From Phytophthora colocasiae (lineage: Eukaryota; Oomycota; Peronosporomycetes; Peronosporales; Peronosporaceae), in assembly GCA_018806915.1 (NCBI GenBank), contig JAGKQI010000059.1, positions 1,550,001-1,614,000 of the forward strand: a stretch of 64,000 nt of DNA. The letters run 5' to 3'. The translations under genes were made by a program, and so were the position numbers. The notes beneath the pieces were generated by a model, which saw only the letters and a list, made by a program, of their open reading frames with translations, was not told the DNA's origin and made no database searches. Below are positions 29,716-40,031 of this stretch, piece after piece (the first letter of the stretch is position 1; each line of letters starts with the position of its first letter).

Positions 29716-32700
29716 ATGGAGTTTTTCTTTCCTTGCGACCCTGCCTCAGTAGCGGCTTTCCTGTCTAGTATGGCCAGGAACGAATATGGTGGAGGGTTCA
29801 AGCGTGATTCGGACGATGCAGACAGATTCGAGGAGCTTGATGAGGCATCAAGTGAGCAGGGAGAGATGATCCAACGCTTCAAGATGATGCGGGCCAAGTT
29901 CGTCCGGCCTGGAGGCATCTTTGCCGACCAAACATTCACTAAACCTATGGTCGCCCACGTTATGACTATGTGCGATACGAGACCGCAGTCTCAAGTGAGA
30001 TCGCTGCGAGATCTCGAGCCTATGACAGGCAAGGAGTTAAACCTTGGGATGACGCACAAAGGTCGATATCTCTGCGGTTGGGTGGCAGTGGACGATGCGT
30101 TCTTCGGTATCGCCTCAACGTCGCTTATTCTGGAGGATGTGACGGGGTATATGGTGGAGATCGCAGCCTATGGTTTGGTGGATACGGAAATTCCTCCACA
30201 TGAACAACAACACATTTTGTCGAGGAAGTTCCCAAAAGGAAGAGCAATTGTCGTGCTGGAGCCGTACTACAAAGTGCGTATGGATGGATCGGTGGGAGTT
30301 CGTGTGGACAATGCACGTGAAATTCTCCCGTGGCAAGATGAACCAACCGACTTGACAACGTGGAAGAATCTTGGAAACGAGTTCTTCAGTCGACTGAACT
30401 CTAATAATGAAGGTTGTGGGGCTCTCGCGTGCTATCAGCGTGCTTTACAAGCAGTTGAATCGGAGATTCATTCGCTTGTTCTTCTGCTCAACAACATTGC
30501 GACGTGTCGATTCAAGACGAAGGACTATGCGTCTTCTATCCAGTTTTCAGGTGCTGCAGTGCACCTCGAGCCCACGTATTTCAAAGGCTGGTACCGTCTC
30601 GCTTCGGGTCTGGCTGAAATTGCAGCTGAGTCTCCAGAAGGAGGCTCTGGGGATGGTGTTGTAGCACGAGTAATCGCCCAAGCACGCAGTGAGTTGCCTT
30701 CGATGTCGTCCGGAGAGGAAAGACTATTGGAGAGTGTTGTCAAGAAATCCACTTCGGTTAGGTCAAGCAACCAGTCGTTGTTGGAGTCGTATGCACAGTG
30801 GACTGTGAATTTATCGTTTACCGGACTAGTTGTGATTCAGGGAGATTCATGTGAGTTGAAAACTGCGGATGTTTGGCGTCGGGAAGGATCTGAGTATTTC
30901 AAAACGGGAAACTATCAAGAGGCTGAGGAATGCTATCGGAAAGGAGTGGCTGCTCTCACATCGTGCTGCCAGAATGTGTCGGTCGTGCTGAACAATATCG
31001 CCGCTGTCCACTTGATGCTTTCTCGAAAAATGGGTACTGATTGTAAGTTGGTGGAGATGCCAAGTATTGAGGCATGTCTTTTGAACTGTAGTGTTGCTGG
31101 TGTTCTTGACCCACTCAACCACAAGGCGTGGCTTCGCCGGGATCGCTGCTTGCAAGCCTTGGGTTTTCCAAGTGAAAGGTGTGTCCAAGACTTACATGGA
31201 GTTCAAGCGAGCGTTATGACAATTGAATCGGAGCAGCAAAGTGACAGTGTAACGGAGTTGAAGCGCAGTCTGGACACTGCTATCCAGCAACATTTGCAGA
31301 AACATTCAGCATCCAAATCTTCACAAGAAGCACCAGCCAGAGAGGAATTAACTTTTGGCGCTCCTTTTGTTGAAGACATCGAGAATATCGACGAGTACAT
31401 CGCCCGAATGGAAGGTTTTGTGAGTAGAACACGGCTCGCCTTTGCTTTGGCAGGTTCCAACTTCCGAATCCATCAGCTTCCACCAGAGTTGAAAATGTTC
31501 CTGACGAATCCTCCTCCCGAAATTCACATCGAGTTTCCGAAACTTCGTACCTGGCCGGAGGGTGTTGACTCGGATTTTGCCCTGAAAGCACTGCATCGTG
31601 CCTACTTGGAGGCCTGTGTTAGACCCTGGCTCGATGCTCACAGCATGCGTGATGGATCATTTTTCCAAGGTATAACCGCTGCTGATATGATGAAGCGATG
31701 GCATGGAACTGGAGCTTTGGAAATTATGCGAGCAAGAGGAGGTGTGCGGCTCGGGGACATTGTCGACGGACGTGAAGCACGAAGCGACTACGTGCCGCGA
31801 TACGAGGCTCGCACAAGAGCCAGCTTCGTCAATAATCCAAACCGTCCAGAGGTTTACTCCTTTGATTCGACCCACGTTGCTATCGGGTTCTGCGACTTCA
31901 GTAGTCTACTTGCAGCCACACTCTGTGAGAAACCGAATTCGGATGCACCATTACGGTATGTCGGGTTCGACATGAGTGAGTTTTCCGTTGCAAAGGGTAA
32001 AGTGGTGGCACAGATGTTGAGATCTCCGAGTGTCTCCGTTTCGAGTGTGATGGAGGTCTGGCTGTCGACTACGTGGTCTGATACCACGTTGACAGACTTC
32101 AAGAAGAGTGTGAACGCAGTACTGGAGTTGATGAATGAGCAACATGAAAACCCAAAGGTGATGGCATATTTACGCCACTGGGTAACTGCGGAACCAGTTT
32201 CTGCAGCTGAAGCTCATTGTGCGTTCTGGGAGGATTTGGTAAAGCGTAACAAAGTGGTGTTAGGCTCACTGTGCAGCTTCCATCGACAGATCGACCGGTT
32301 GGATCTCACTGAGTACATGTTAAGTGGAGAGATTCGAGCGTCTGTGGATGTCTTGAAACTTGTGGAGAAAGAACAACCTGGTGCGGTGGACGTTCGAACG
32401 AAATCGAAGAAGAAGCGTGACCGAAAGAAAAAGAAGAAAAATACTACGAAGAGTGAACCTGCAACACCTATTACTTTGGTTGGGAATTTGACGATGTTCA
32501 ATGTGCCTGCTGGGTCTCCTCCACTGAACGACGACATTGCGTTCAACACAGTCGATTTCAGTATCTTACTGGAAGATTTCATCCAGCGAGAGAAGAAAGA
32601 TAAACGTTCGACAAGTGGACTGTCGGTGGTGGATCTCTTCATTATCCACATTTTGAAGAACCTGAATCGTCTTCGTGGACTGATGCAGAGAAACCAATTG

Positions 32701-33417
32701 ACGATTGAAGTGAATTACGGCGTCTTGAAAGCAGTTCGTAGCGAAGCTGTAAATGACGACGTGAACCGGCAACTATTGACGCGTATTGCAAGAATGCGTC
32801 CCGATTCCATCTCGTGGTCAAACATAGTCGACTATTTCCAACCGGAAGACTTCCACGACCTTGCTCGTCGATGCTCAATGTTTGGCAACTGTATGCACTA
32901 TGGATACAGCATGAACTGGCCAACCCAAGTGTGTGGGTTGTCGGTCATTGACCTTGGCAAAAAGGAATTTCAAGGACTGCTCAATTTCGTCATTGATTCA
33001 GCACTTGGATTCATAAGTGACTTGCCAATTCCTATGATCGGTATGGTGGATATGCTGAAGGTGTTAGGACTGGACAATTTGTTGGTTTTACCTTTCCGGG
33101 AACACCCACTTAACAGTACGGCGTATGTTCTCGCACGGTTGTTCAACGATGAATGGACCGATCATTTTATGAAGAAGGGGGTATTAACTACTGAAGCGAA
33201 GCGAAGACTTGGGGCGATGACTACACTATCGAACTCTGGATTGCAAATGGGGGCAATGGAAATACCACTCCCATGTCCGCTTTATCGATCATCTCTCACT
33301 TTGCAAATGAGCTGGTGTTATGACCCAAAAATTCATTTAGTACCGAACAACGGGGGGGGGGGGGGGAAGGGAGGACTCGAACCCCTTATATTAGGTACTT
33401 ATTTCGAAGCCTGTTAG
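29716..33417 (+). CDS. Large TPR-containing protein with a modified C-terminus
   Basis: The ATG at 29716 (MEFFFPCDPASV) gives 1233 residues in one exon. Two TPR-type blocks are visible, about residues 215-305 (TTWKNLGNEFF, LLLNNIATCRFKTKDY) and 384-480 (EGSEYFKTGNYQEAEECYRK, VVLNNIAAVHL). A region near 712 (EVYSFDSTHVAIGFCDFSS, then LRYVGFDMSEF) resembles the DUF4470-type domain of MYND/TPR proteins, though this is weak. A Lys-rich run near 900 (KKKRDRKKKKK) could be a nuclear signal. TPRs bind protein partners; the function is unknown. The last ~22 residues are encoded by a 69 bp insertion. Without it the frame would read on from PNN to QSTPADW and stop at about 33465. Confidence 0.78.
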   Translation: MEFFFPCDPASVAAFLSSMARNEYGGGFKRDSDDADRFEELDEASSEQGEMIQRFKMMRAKFVRPGGIFADQTFTKPMVAHVMTMCDTRPQSQVRSLRDLEPMTGKELNLGMTHKGRYLCGWVAVDDAFFGIASTSLILEDVTGYMVEIAAYGLVDTEIPPHEQQHILSRKFPKGRAIVVLEPYYKVRMDGSVGVRVDNAREILPWQDEPTDLTTWKNLGNEFFSRLNSNNEGCGALACYQRALQAVESEIHSLVLLLNNIATCRFKTKDYASSIQFSGAAVHLEPTYFKGWYRLASGLAEIAAESPEGGSGDGVVARVIAQARSELPSMSSGEERLLESVVKKSTSVRSSNQSLLESYAQWTVNLSFTGLVVIQGDSCELKTADVWRREGSEYFKTGNYQEAEECYRKGVAALTSCCQNVSVVLNNIAAVHLMLSRKMGTDCKLVEMPSIEACLLNCSVAGVLDPLNHKAWLRRDRCLQALGFPSERCVQDLHGVQASVMTIESEQQSDSVTELKRSLDTAIQQHLQKHSASKSSQEAPAREELTFGAPFVEDIENIDEYIARMEGFVSRTRLAFALAGSNFRIHQLPPELKMFLTNPPPEIHIEFPKLRTWPEGVDSDFALKALHRAYLEACVRPWLDAHSMRDGSFFQGITAADMMKRWHGTGALEIMRARGGVRLGDIVDGREARSDYVPRYEARTRASFVNNPNRPEVYSFDSTHVAIGFCDFSSLLAATLCEKPNSDAPLRYVGFDMSEFSVAKGKVVAQMLRSPSVSVSSVMEVWLSTTWSDTTLTDFKKSVNAVLELMNEQHENPKVMAYLRHWVTAEPVSAAEAHCAFWEDLVKRNKVVLGSLCSFHRQIDRLDLTEYMLSGEIRASVDVLKLVEKEQPGAVDVRTKSKKKRDRKKKKKNTTKSEPATPITLVGNLTMFNVPAGSPPLNDDIAFNTVDFSILLEDFIQREKKDKRSTSGLSVVDLFIIHILKNLNRLRGLMQRNQLTIEVNYGVLKAVRSEAVNDDVNRQLLTRIARMRPDSISWSNIVDYFQPEDFHDLARRCSMFGNCMHYGYSMNWPTQVCGLSVIDLGKKEFQGLLNFVIDSALGFISDLPIPMIGMVDMLKVLGLDNLLVLPFREHPLNSTAYVLARLFNDEWTDHFMKKGVLTTEAKRRLGAMTTLSNSGLQMGAMEIPLPCPLYRSSLTLQMSWCYDPKIHLVPNNGGGGGKGGLEPLILGTYFEAC

Positions 33418-33438
33418 AAACATTTAGTACCGAACAAC
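33334..33438 (-). mobile_element. 69 bp tRNA-like insertion with an 18 bp target-site duplication
   Basis: CATTTAGTACCGAACAAC occurs at 33334-33351 and again at 33421-33438. Between them, 33352-33420 starts with 15 G residues (33352-33366). On the minus strand it contains GGTTCGAGTCC (33373-33383), a perfect match to the tRNA T-arm/B-box consensus, within a pairable GGGG...CCTCC stem. No 5' tRNA half or acceptor partner is present. It looks like a retroposed or repair-captured 3' tRNA fragment; nuclear or mitochondrial origin is undecided. Confidence 0.7.
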
Positions 33439-33621
33439 CAATCTACACCAGCGGATTGGTGATGCTCGCTCGGTTGATGGAACACTTTCGTCTGTAGTTT
33501 TTTTAATGAGTTAACCACTTCGATTTATCCTAACGTTTGTATCGCCAAAAAGTGGCGGGAAAAAATAAAAAACCCGCGTAAAAATACCTATCACAATCGC
33601 TTTCCGAGTGTAATTGCTACT

Positions 33622-36070
33622 ATGAGCGGTGAAGAACTGGCGCTGGAGACGCAATTGCTGCTGCAGCAGGTGACCAACATCACGCAGCACGCGGCCGTGG
33701 AGAGCGTCTTGGAAGATGCCAACGCGCCGCCCGTTGAGTCGGAGTTTGAGGCCGCCGAGAGCGCGTTTCTGGCCAAGTTGCGCAAGAAGAAAGAGGCGAA
33801 TAAGGCGCAGCAGCAGCGACTTAACCAGCGTCGTTATGGAGCGCAGAAGCAGCTGCAGATGCCTGTGCAGCCTGTAGCTAATAAGGGCGAGCTGTTCTCG
33901 CCTCGGAAGGCCAAAGGTCATGCGCTGAAGCTGCCAGTGGCTGCGACTGCCACTGCAGCGTCCAGGAAGAAGCAGGATATGTTAGCCCAGTTGAAGACAC
34001 AGGCTGTGAGACAGGGAGGGCAGAAGTTGGCCAAGTTCTTCGGCTATAAGAACTACGAGGAGCAGGTGGAGACTCTGAACGAGATGGAAATGATGATTCT
34101 GAAGAAAGAGGAAGAAGAGACTATGGATGTTGATGCAAGTGTGGAGGGACATGTAGCAGAGGTTCATGAAGAGGAAGAAGGGGCTGAGGCTACTATGGAG
34201 GATGCAGAACAAGTTGAGACAGCTATGGAGACGGATGTGTCGATGACGACTGCAACTCCTACGAAGAATGCTACTGCTAATTATCAGACAGAATCGGATA
34301 GTCTAGAGGAGGCTGTTAGTGCTGAGGAGGTTGCTAGTCCTAAAAAACCTGAGAGTTTCGAGCAGGAACAGGAACAGGAGACTCTTAAAGTGGTGCGACG
34401 CCGAAACAAGATCCAGGAAGGTGTTGATGCGGAGGAGGAAGATGGCAATGAAGCTGACAGCGAACAGGACGACCAGGGAGATGACGAAGATGTGGAAATG
34501 GACGATGCGACGGATGCTGTAGAGGCTACGAAGAATCCGCAGGAGGAAGACGAAAACAATGATGATTCGGAGACTACGAAGTCAGTGACGCCGAAAGACA
34601 AGGCCGCTGGGTACCGTAACATGCTGCGTGCTGAAGCACTGCAGAACCGTAAGCGCAAGCGCCTGGTAAAGGGTCGTGGCGCTGACAACTTTGTGGAGTC
34701 AGAAGCCGAAGAGGACGAGGAAGATGTCCTGAAGATCAGTGGTCTTGGTGATTTCGGTTTTGGTGTGCCACAAGCCAAGACGCAGGAGTCCAGGGAAGCG
34801 GAAGAAGAGCGTAATGCTCTCAAGCTTCGTGAGGATGATCTCGACCACATTGTCGACGATCTGTCAGACGATGAACGTGCGCAAGAGCAAGATCTGGAGG
34901 AGATGTTCCGCCGCGAACAAGAAGACCGGGATCGCCAGCAGGTGAAGGAAGTCATGCGCAACGTGAAGGAAGGTTACGGTCGCAACCGCCGTGCATTCTC
35001 AGGCTTGAACTCTGGCTCGGAGGCTCGTGGTCGCTTCAATCTCGACGAGCTTGTGGCTGCCGACGGTAACAAGTTTGAGGCCGCGCGTTTAGGTCTTCTT
35101 GAGTCTGACGAGGAACTCAGCGATGAAGAGAATGGCAAGAAGAAGAAAAAGGTGAACGCTGATGGAGAAGAAGTTGAAGGAGAAGAAGACGAAGAGGAAG
35201 ATGAGGAGGCTGAATTGGAGCGTATGCTGCGTGATCGTTTCAGGAACCAGCCAAAGATCTACGTTACTTCCTCTGAGTCTGGCAGTGATGATGAAGAAGA
35301 GACTGAAGCTAAGAAGGACAACGGTCCTGACGGAGACGAGGTCGAGTCCGACGAGGAGCGCGAACGTCAGCAGATGAAGCTTTTCTCCGAGCGGGCACGT
35401 ATTAACCGTCGCATGCAGCGTATGAAGGACTTGCAGCGTCAGATTGCACTGGAGAACAACGAAGCCGATCCGAATGCCAAGAGCAAAGCCATGCCGAACG
35501 TGCTGCTTGAAGAGGATGAAGACTCGCAGGAGCTCATGCACATGATGAACCGAACGGATGTCGACTCAACCCCGAACAGCCAGTCAAGTATCAGCAGTTC
35601 TCAGAAGAAGTCGAGAAGCGACCGACCACGCCCGAAACTTGGACGGTTTAATTCGTATGGCGGCATCACACGAAGTTCGTCTTCGTTCAGCCGAGTGATC
35701 GGTCACTGCAAGTTGTTCAGCGCTAACTCGGTACGTTCACTGTTTTGTCTGCGTATACTGCTGCCAATTAGAAACTCACTCACCAGTGTTTGTATATTTG
35801 CAGAACGGAGGTGGTGCTGCATCATCTAAAGGTTTCGTATTCACTTCATTCAGCTCTGACAAGGCAGAGGACGATAGTGCTGCACCCAACCAAGAAGACC
35901 ACCCGGAACTAAGCAAGAGCAAGAGCTGGAGTGGTGCAAAAGCAGCAAAACGTGGAGCTTCAACGACTGGCAAGACAACCAACAAGAGACGCAAGAATGG
36001 TGGAGGTCTCTTCTCCGTGCTGTCCTCGTACCAATGTGTCTCCAGCACGAGCCAAAGTCAAGAGTCATGA
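33622..36070 (+). CDS. Claspin/Mrc1-like replication checkpoint mediator
   Basis: Two exons: 33622-35730 and 35804-36070. The 73 nt intron runs from GTACGT to TTGCAG, phase 0; the product is 791 residues. It is very acidic, with many Glu/Asp blocks and Ser-Asp motifs, and has a central Claspin-type region (DDLDHIVDDLSDDERAQEQD, MFRREQEDRDRQQVKEVM). Later come RINRRMQRMKDLQRQIA and, across the splice, a conserved-looking Ser-rich tail. Claspin/Mrc1 links stalled forks to the checkpoint kinase in the nucleus. The assignment rests on overall layout and the central motif, so a generic acidic nuclear protein is the alternative. Confidence 0.65.
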
Positions 36071-36431
36071 GTGTATCCATTTTTAATATATACAAATTGC
36101 CACAATCAACTGACGTGCTAGCCATCTGGCTTCACTGGGTGATTGGATTCCACATAAAAGAACTCTAATAAAAAGAGGGTTATATAGGCGTTCTGGGCTA
36201 GATATTCAATTTAACCCAAGGGTTTTCCGAAAAGGATCCACTTTCGAGCGTAGAAATGTTGGGTGAAACGATTGACGATTGGGGGATCGGACCAATCACT
36301 CGAGAGACGAGTCAGTGTGGAGCACCGTTCGGAGCTGCACGGCATCCGCTCTACGCTTCTTACGCTGCAGCGAGCGAGTCACACGCACTCGCAGCTCTTC
36401 ATTCTCGTAGAATCCGCGGGTGTCGGACGTC
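36071..36431. other. Intergenic region upstream of the Cys-rich membrane protein
   Basis: No gene is supported. AATAAAAAGAGGG near 36167 could belong to polyadenylation signals of the upstream gene. Short plus-strand frames here have no coding character. An upstream exon with a signal peptide for the next gene is possible, but I could not define one. Confidence 0.35.
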
Positions 36432-37634
36432 ATGTCGTCGTTCCACTCGCGTCCCAGCATCAGCATGAACGGCAGCACTGAACACCACAATGACACACGC
36501 TCTACCGGCAGCTCTTCCTCGTCCTTAGATGGCTCCGTTGGTTCTACGACTATCAGCGGACCATATCGAGTAGGGAATTCCGACGGTGACACGTGTTCGT
36601 ATCACGCAGTGGAGGAGGGAGAGTCCTGCCGCAAACCTCGAACTTGTTACGAATGTCTGAATTCGGATGTGGCAGGGGTGAGCGACGGTTGTCTGTTGGC
36701 ACCTTCGGGCTTTTGCGAGGACATGACGAGCTACGAACCGAATTTGGACTACCGTCGCAACACGTCAGGCGAGGATCTGAGTCTAACAGGCTGGTACAAC
36801 TACTTCCCGTCGATTAACACTACGTACTGCGAACCGGATGATGAAGCCTGCGAATTGTGCGACGAACTGGTGAACAATGGCAGCTTGAGTGGAGCAGGGG
36901 GGGCTAGCGTGTCTACCGAAGTGGAGCGGCAGTTCTGTCTTGGAACGGACGGCTGCGTCTGTATCATGGCATGCGAGACGGACAACTGGGAGTCGAATAT
37001 GCCTGCGGAGTGCGACGATAATGGTAGCTCTTCCGGGGACAGCCACAACGTTTCAACAGACGCTACGAGCTACAGCACCATGTTGATTTTCTACCTGGTG
37101 CTGCAAGTTGCGCTATTGGGAGTTTTCATGTACAAACGGGGACTCTGTAGGAGGATGGCAGCGCGACGCCAGCCACCTCGACAGGAAGGACCGTACAATA
37201 ACGTGAACGCAATTACGTCGCCGTCAAATCGACTGCGACTGTCAGGTTGGAAGAAAATGCAAGACACTTTGATCGAGCGCGAGAAGAAGCAACGCGCCAT
37301 TCAGCATCCGCAGTACATGGCTTCACCTCGAGTAGAAGGCGCAACTGTACCGACTCAAGAAAGTAACACCCCGGCACAACCTCTGCCTTCCCAGGTCTCC
37401 ACTCGGAATGATGATTCCGCTCGAGCCTCGTACACTCCAGTTCTGGACGAGACAGAGACTGCAGGTATTAATCGACAGCGGAACAACAGTGCCCAGGAAG
37501 CGGCAAGTGTTGGCAGCGACGTTGTCGTCGTCGAAGGGTCTTATGAGGAGAGGGTAACAGGCACCGGCGTCACGAGAGCTGAACGTACATCATCTACCGT
37601 TGCGATGCTTGAAGCTCGACGCGACGCTGTTTAG
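36432..37634 (+). CDS. Cys-rich single-pass membrane protein (paralogue A)
   Basis: The ATG at 36432 (MSSFHSRPSISMNG) gives 400 residues. A Ser-rich N-terminus is followed by a Cys-rich ectodomain with CRKPRTCYECLN, SGFCEDM, INTTYCEPDDEACELC and TDGCVCIMACE. One transmembrane helix (MLIFYLVLQVALLGVFMY, ~216-235) comes next, then a basic/Ser-rich cytosolic tail with LRLSGWKKMQDTLIEREKK. The gene at 49631-50629 has the same order of Cys motifs and the same LRLSxW element, so the two are paralogues. Here no signal peptide is evident in frame; an undetected 5' exon is possible. Function unknown; a surface receptor-like role is a guess. Confidence 0.72.
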   Translation: MSSFHSRPSISMNGSTEHHNDTRSTGSSSSSLDGSVGSTTISGPYRVGNSDGDTCSYHAVEEGESCRKPRTCYECLNSDVAGVSDGCLLAPSGFCEDMTSYEPNLDYRRNTSGEDLSLTGWYNYFPSINTTYCEPDDEACELCDELVNNGSLSGAGGASVSTEVERQFCLGTDGCVCIMACETDNWESNMPAECDDNGSSSGDSHNVSTDATSYSTMLIFYLVLQVALLGVFMYKRGLCRRMAARRQPPRQEGPYNNVNAITSPSNRLRLSGWKKMQDTLIEREKKQRAIQHPQYMASPRVEGATVPTQESNTPAQPLPSQVSTRNDDSARASYTPVLDETETAGINRQRNNSAQEAASVGSDVVVVEGSYEERVTGTGVTRAERTSSTVAMLEARRDAV

Positions 37635-37897
37635 AGGGTCTTCCACTTCGTAGACGAAAACAATTTTGGTGTACGCAATGTCACGTCAATTTGACGTTAG
37701 ATGATCTATAACTTAATGAAAGTACAAAGGGTGTCACGTACTCGTACTACTAGTAGTATGTGTTGAAGCTACCTACTAGTATCTAGGTTTTTTTTTCGGG
37801 ATTGTGTAAAGGAATGGAGGTCTACAGTACATGTAACTTGCTCTATCGTTCGTGTTTGTGAAGTTTGTTTGCTAAAGGTTTCTCAATCGTGAACAAG
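37635..37897. other. Intergenic region with a short perfect palindrome
   Basis: No gene is seen. TACTACTAGTAGTA at about 37744-37757 is a perfect 14 bp palindrome, and ACTAGTA recurs near 37774. Both lie in the AT-rich gap after the Cys-rich protein. Confidence 0.45.
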
Positions 37898-38061
37898 GCG
37901 ACTTGGACAATGGCAAAGAGAGGAGCGAGACGCATGCGGTGGTGGTCTCGAAATTCGCACAGACAACTGAACTTCGATGTACCAGCTGTTGCCCGATCAC
38001 ATGATGGCGACTTGGACACGTACGTGTCCCGCTCCTCTCCTTTTGCCATTGTCCAAGTCGC
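37898..38061. repeat. Inverted repeat upstream of the multicopper oxidase
   Basis: GCGACTTGGACAATGGCAAA then GAGAGGAGCG (37898-37926) is repeated in reverse complement at about 38030-38061 with a small indel, across a ~100 bp loop. The loop contains GACACGTACGTGTC (38015-38028), a perfect 14 bp palindrome. It may be a miniature element or a regulatory or RNA hairpin in the 5' region of the oxidase gene. Confidence 0.75.
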
Positions 38062-38075
38062 TCTCAGTCGTTCGC

Positions 38076-39962
38076 ATGCATTTCTCTGTCTGCGTCTTCT
38101 TCACCTGTGCCGTTGCAGTGGTGACTGCAGTGCATGACTACGAGTCGCTGCGTCAGCCAACCGTGTACCAGTCCGACTGCGCCAAGCAGTGGAGCAAACT
38201 CAGCGACGGTAGCTCCTCCGACGCGGACGATCGCTCGACAATTACGAGCAGGACCGGCGAGTTGAGCATCAATTTGGCAGTGAAAGTCGCTCGATTCACG
38301 AGTGACTACGTGGATTTCAACACTCGAGCGTACAACGGTCATGTCCCGGCACCGACGATCAAGGTTTGTCCAGGAGATCGGTTAGCTATCACCCTCACGA
38401 ATTCACTGGAAGCTGGTACAAACAACAATACGAATCTGCATTTGCACGGGGTGCATGTGCCACCTGTGGGGGATGCGGATAATGTGATGCCCATTGTGGA
38501 GCCGGGAGGACAGCGCAGATACTCGTACGAGATTCGCCCCGACCACCCAGCAGGAACGTTCTGGTATCATCCACACGCACATGGCAACGTGAACTCGCAG
38601 CTGAATGGGATGATGGCTGGAGCTTTGATTATCGTGGATCGACCAGCAGATTTTCCGGCCGAATTGGCAGCGATGGATGACCAAGTCTTGCTCCTGCAGT
38701 CGATCTGTGTCGAAAACTGCTTCAACATATACGACAAATTGGAGGACGCGATCGAGAACAAGTACAATGGTATGAACAAAAACGACGAAGAGAAGGTTGC
38801 GTGGCTAACGGACCTTGAGATCGTCGAGGACGACGCAGATGTACCGCTGAACGACACTTCATTGCCCACAGTTTACGTGAACGGACAGTATCTTCCAACT
38901 CTGGACCTCGCTGTAGGAGAATACAAGCGTCTGCGGTTCGTGAATGCAATTGCGAACAACGTGGCGGAGCTGGTGACGAGTCATGGTAGCGGTTGCTCGT
39001 TGGAAGTTCTCGCTATGGATGGAATTTACTTTAAGAAACCCAAAGCGAAGGAAGTGGTTGTTATCCCTCCTGGTGGTCGTGCGGATGTAGCGCTCATGTG
39101 CCCGGAGATCGGAGACTTTTACCTCGAGACGGACTGTGCGAGCTCACGCAACAAGTTGCTAGGTCTTGTCAATCAGCATCGAGTGCCATCTCAGTCAATT
39201 ATGAAGCTAAAAGTCAGCAAGGGCGAGGATGATGAAGATGATGACGATGATGTTGGAGAAGAAGAATCTCGCAAGTTCATGCGTCTCCCTTCAACACTAC
39301 CTAAACGACCTGCGTATATGGAAGATACTCTTGGAACGCCTGACTCCCGTCCAATTATCGAAGAGGGCAACAAATATGACTTTGAGTTCTCCGTGTGGAT
39401 GGACAAAGGGATAAAATACGGTGTCAACCACGAGGAATTGGACGTATCCAACGTCAATTACTCGATGTCAGTGAATGAGATGCAGCAATGGGAACTCTCG
39501 ATCAAAGACTACAGGAAACCAGTGATATGGGACTGCGACTTGGACGATGCAAGCTCCAGTGTCGAACGTCAGCTGAAGAAGAAAAAGAAATCAAGCAATT
39601 GCCGCACAATGAGTCACCCGTTCCACATGCACGCGACGCATTTCCAGATCTCGGACATGGACGACATCACTGACCCTGAAGGTGTGATGTTTGACGTGGG
39701 CGAATGGCGTGATACGTTGCCTCTTTTCCGTGGAGGAGTACAGATCCGCTTTACACCGCGCGAATACATGGTGGGGAGTATCTTTGCTCATTGCCACATC
39801 GCCTCCCATGTCGACGCTGGTATGTCACAGCTTATCAATGTATACGATTCCGACACTCGTTTGGATGGAGACGAAGAAGTAAAAAACTCATCAGCTGATA
39901 GTGATACTGAAGATGATGAAGACGAGGAAAGTGAGGCAGATGACGAAGAGGAAAAACGATGA
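38076..39962 (+). CDS. Secreted multicopper oxidase (laccase-like)
   Basis: I start at ATG 38076, which opens a signal peptide (MHFSVCVFFTCAVAVVTAV); the longer frame upstream lies in the inverted repeat. The 628-residue protein has all four copper-ligand motifs: HLHG (H122, H124), WYHPHAHG (H165, H167), HPFHMHATHF and HCHIASHVDAGM near the C-terminus. The last includes the type 1 Cys and the axial Met. Such enzymes couple one-electron oxidation of phenols, amines or metals to reduction of O2 to water, outside the cell. Unusual are acidic insertions (DDEDDDDDVGEEE) and an Asp/Glu-rich C-terminal tail. Substrate cannot be told from sequence. Confidence 0.92.
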   Translation: MHFSVCVFFTCAVAVVTAVHDYESLRQPTVYQSDCAKQWSKLSDGSSSDADDRSTITSRTGELSINLAVKVARFTSDYVDFNTRAYNGHVPAPTIKVCPGDRLAITLTNSLEAGTNNNTNLHLHGVHVPPVGDADNVMPIVEPGGQRRYSYEIRPDHPAGTFWYHPHAHGNVNSQLNGMMAGALIIVDRPADFPAELAAMDDQVLLLQSICVENCFNIYDKLEDAIENKYNGMNKNDEEKVAWLTDLEIVEDDADVPLNDTSLPTVYVNGQYLPTLDLAVGEYKRLRFVNAIANNVAELVTSHGSGCSLEVLAMDGIYFKKPKAKEVVVIPPGGRADVALMCPEIGDFYLETDCASSRNKLLGLVNQHRVPSQSIMKLKVSKGEDDEDDDDDVGEEESRKFMRLPSTLPKRPAYMEDTLGTPDSRPIIEEGNKYDFEFSVWMDKGIKYGVNHEELDVSNVNYSMSVNEMQQWELSIKDYRKPVIWDCDLDDASSSVERQLKKKKKSSNCRTMSHPFHMHATHFQISDMDDITDPEGVMFDVGEWRDTLPLFRGGVQIRFTPREYMVGSIFAHCHIASHVDAGMSQLINVYDSDTRLDGDEEVKNSSADSDTEDDEDEESEADDEEEKR

Positions 39963-40031
39963 ACTAGATGAATGAATATTTATTGTTTTTGCGTTAGCAC
40001 GTACACCACTTCAACATCAATTGCAAACACC

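Noticed and set aside
33360..33440. A tRNA gene on the minus strand
   Set aside because: Only the T-arm and 3' side are recognisable. No D-arm, anticodon stem or matching acceptor strand was found within 75 nt.
34284..34961. 225-codon Ser/Arg-rich minus-strand frame
   Set aside because: Exact antisense of the Glu/Asp-rich Claspin-like gene; GAA/GAG/GAT codons read backwards give Ser, Leu and Phe runs.
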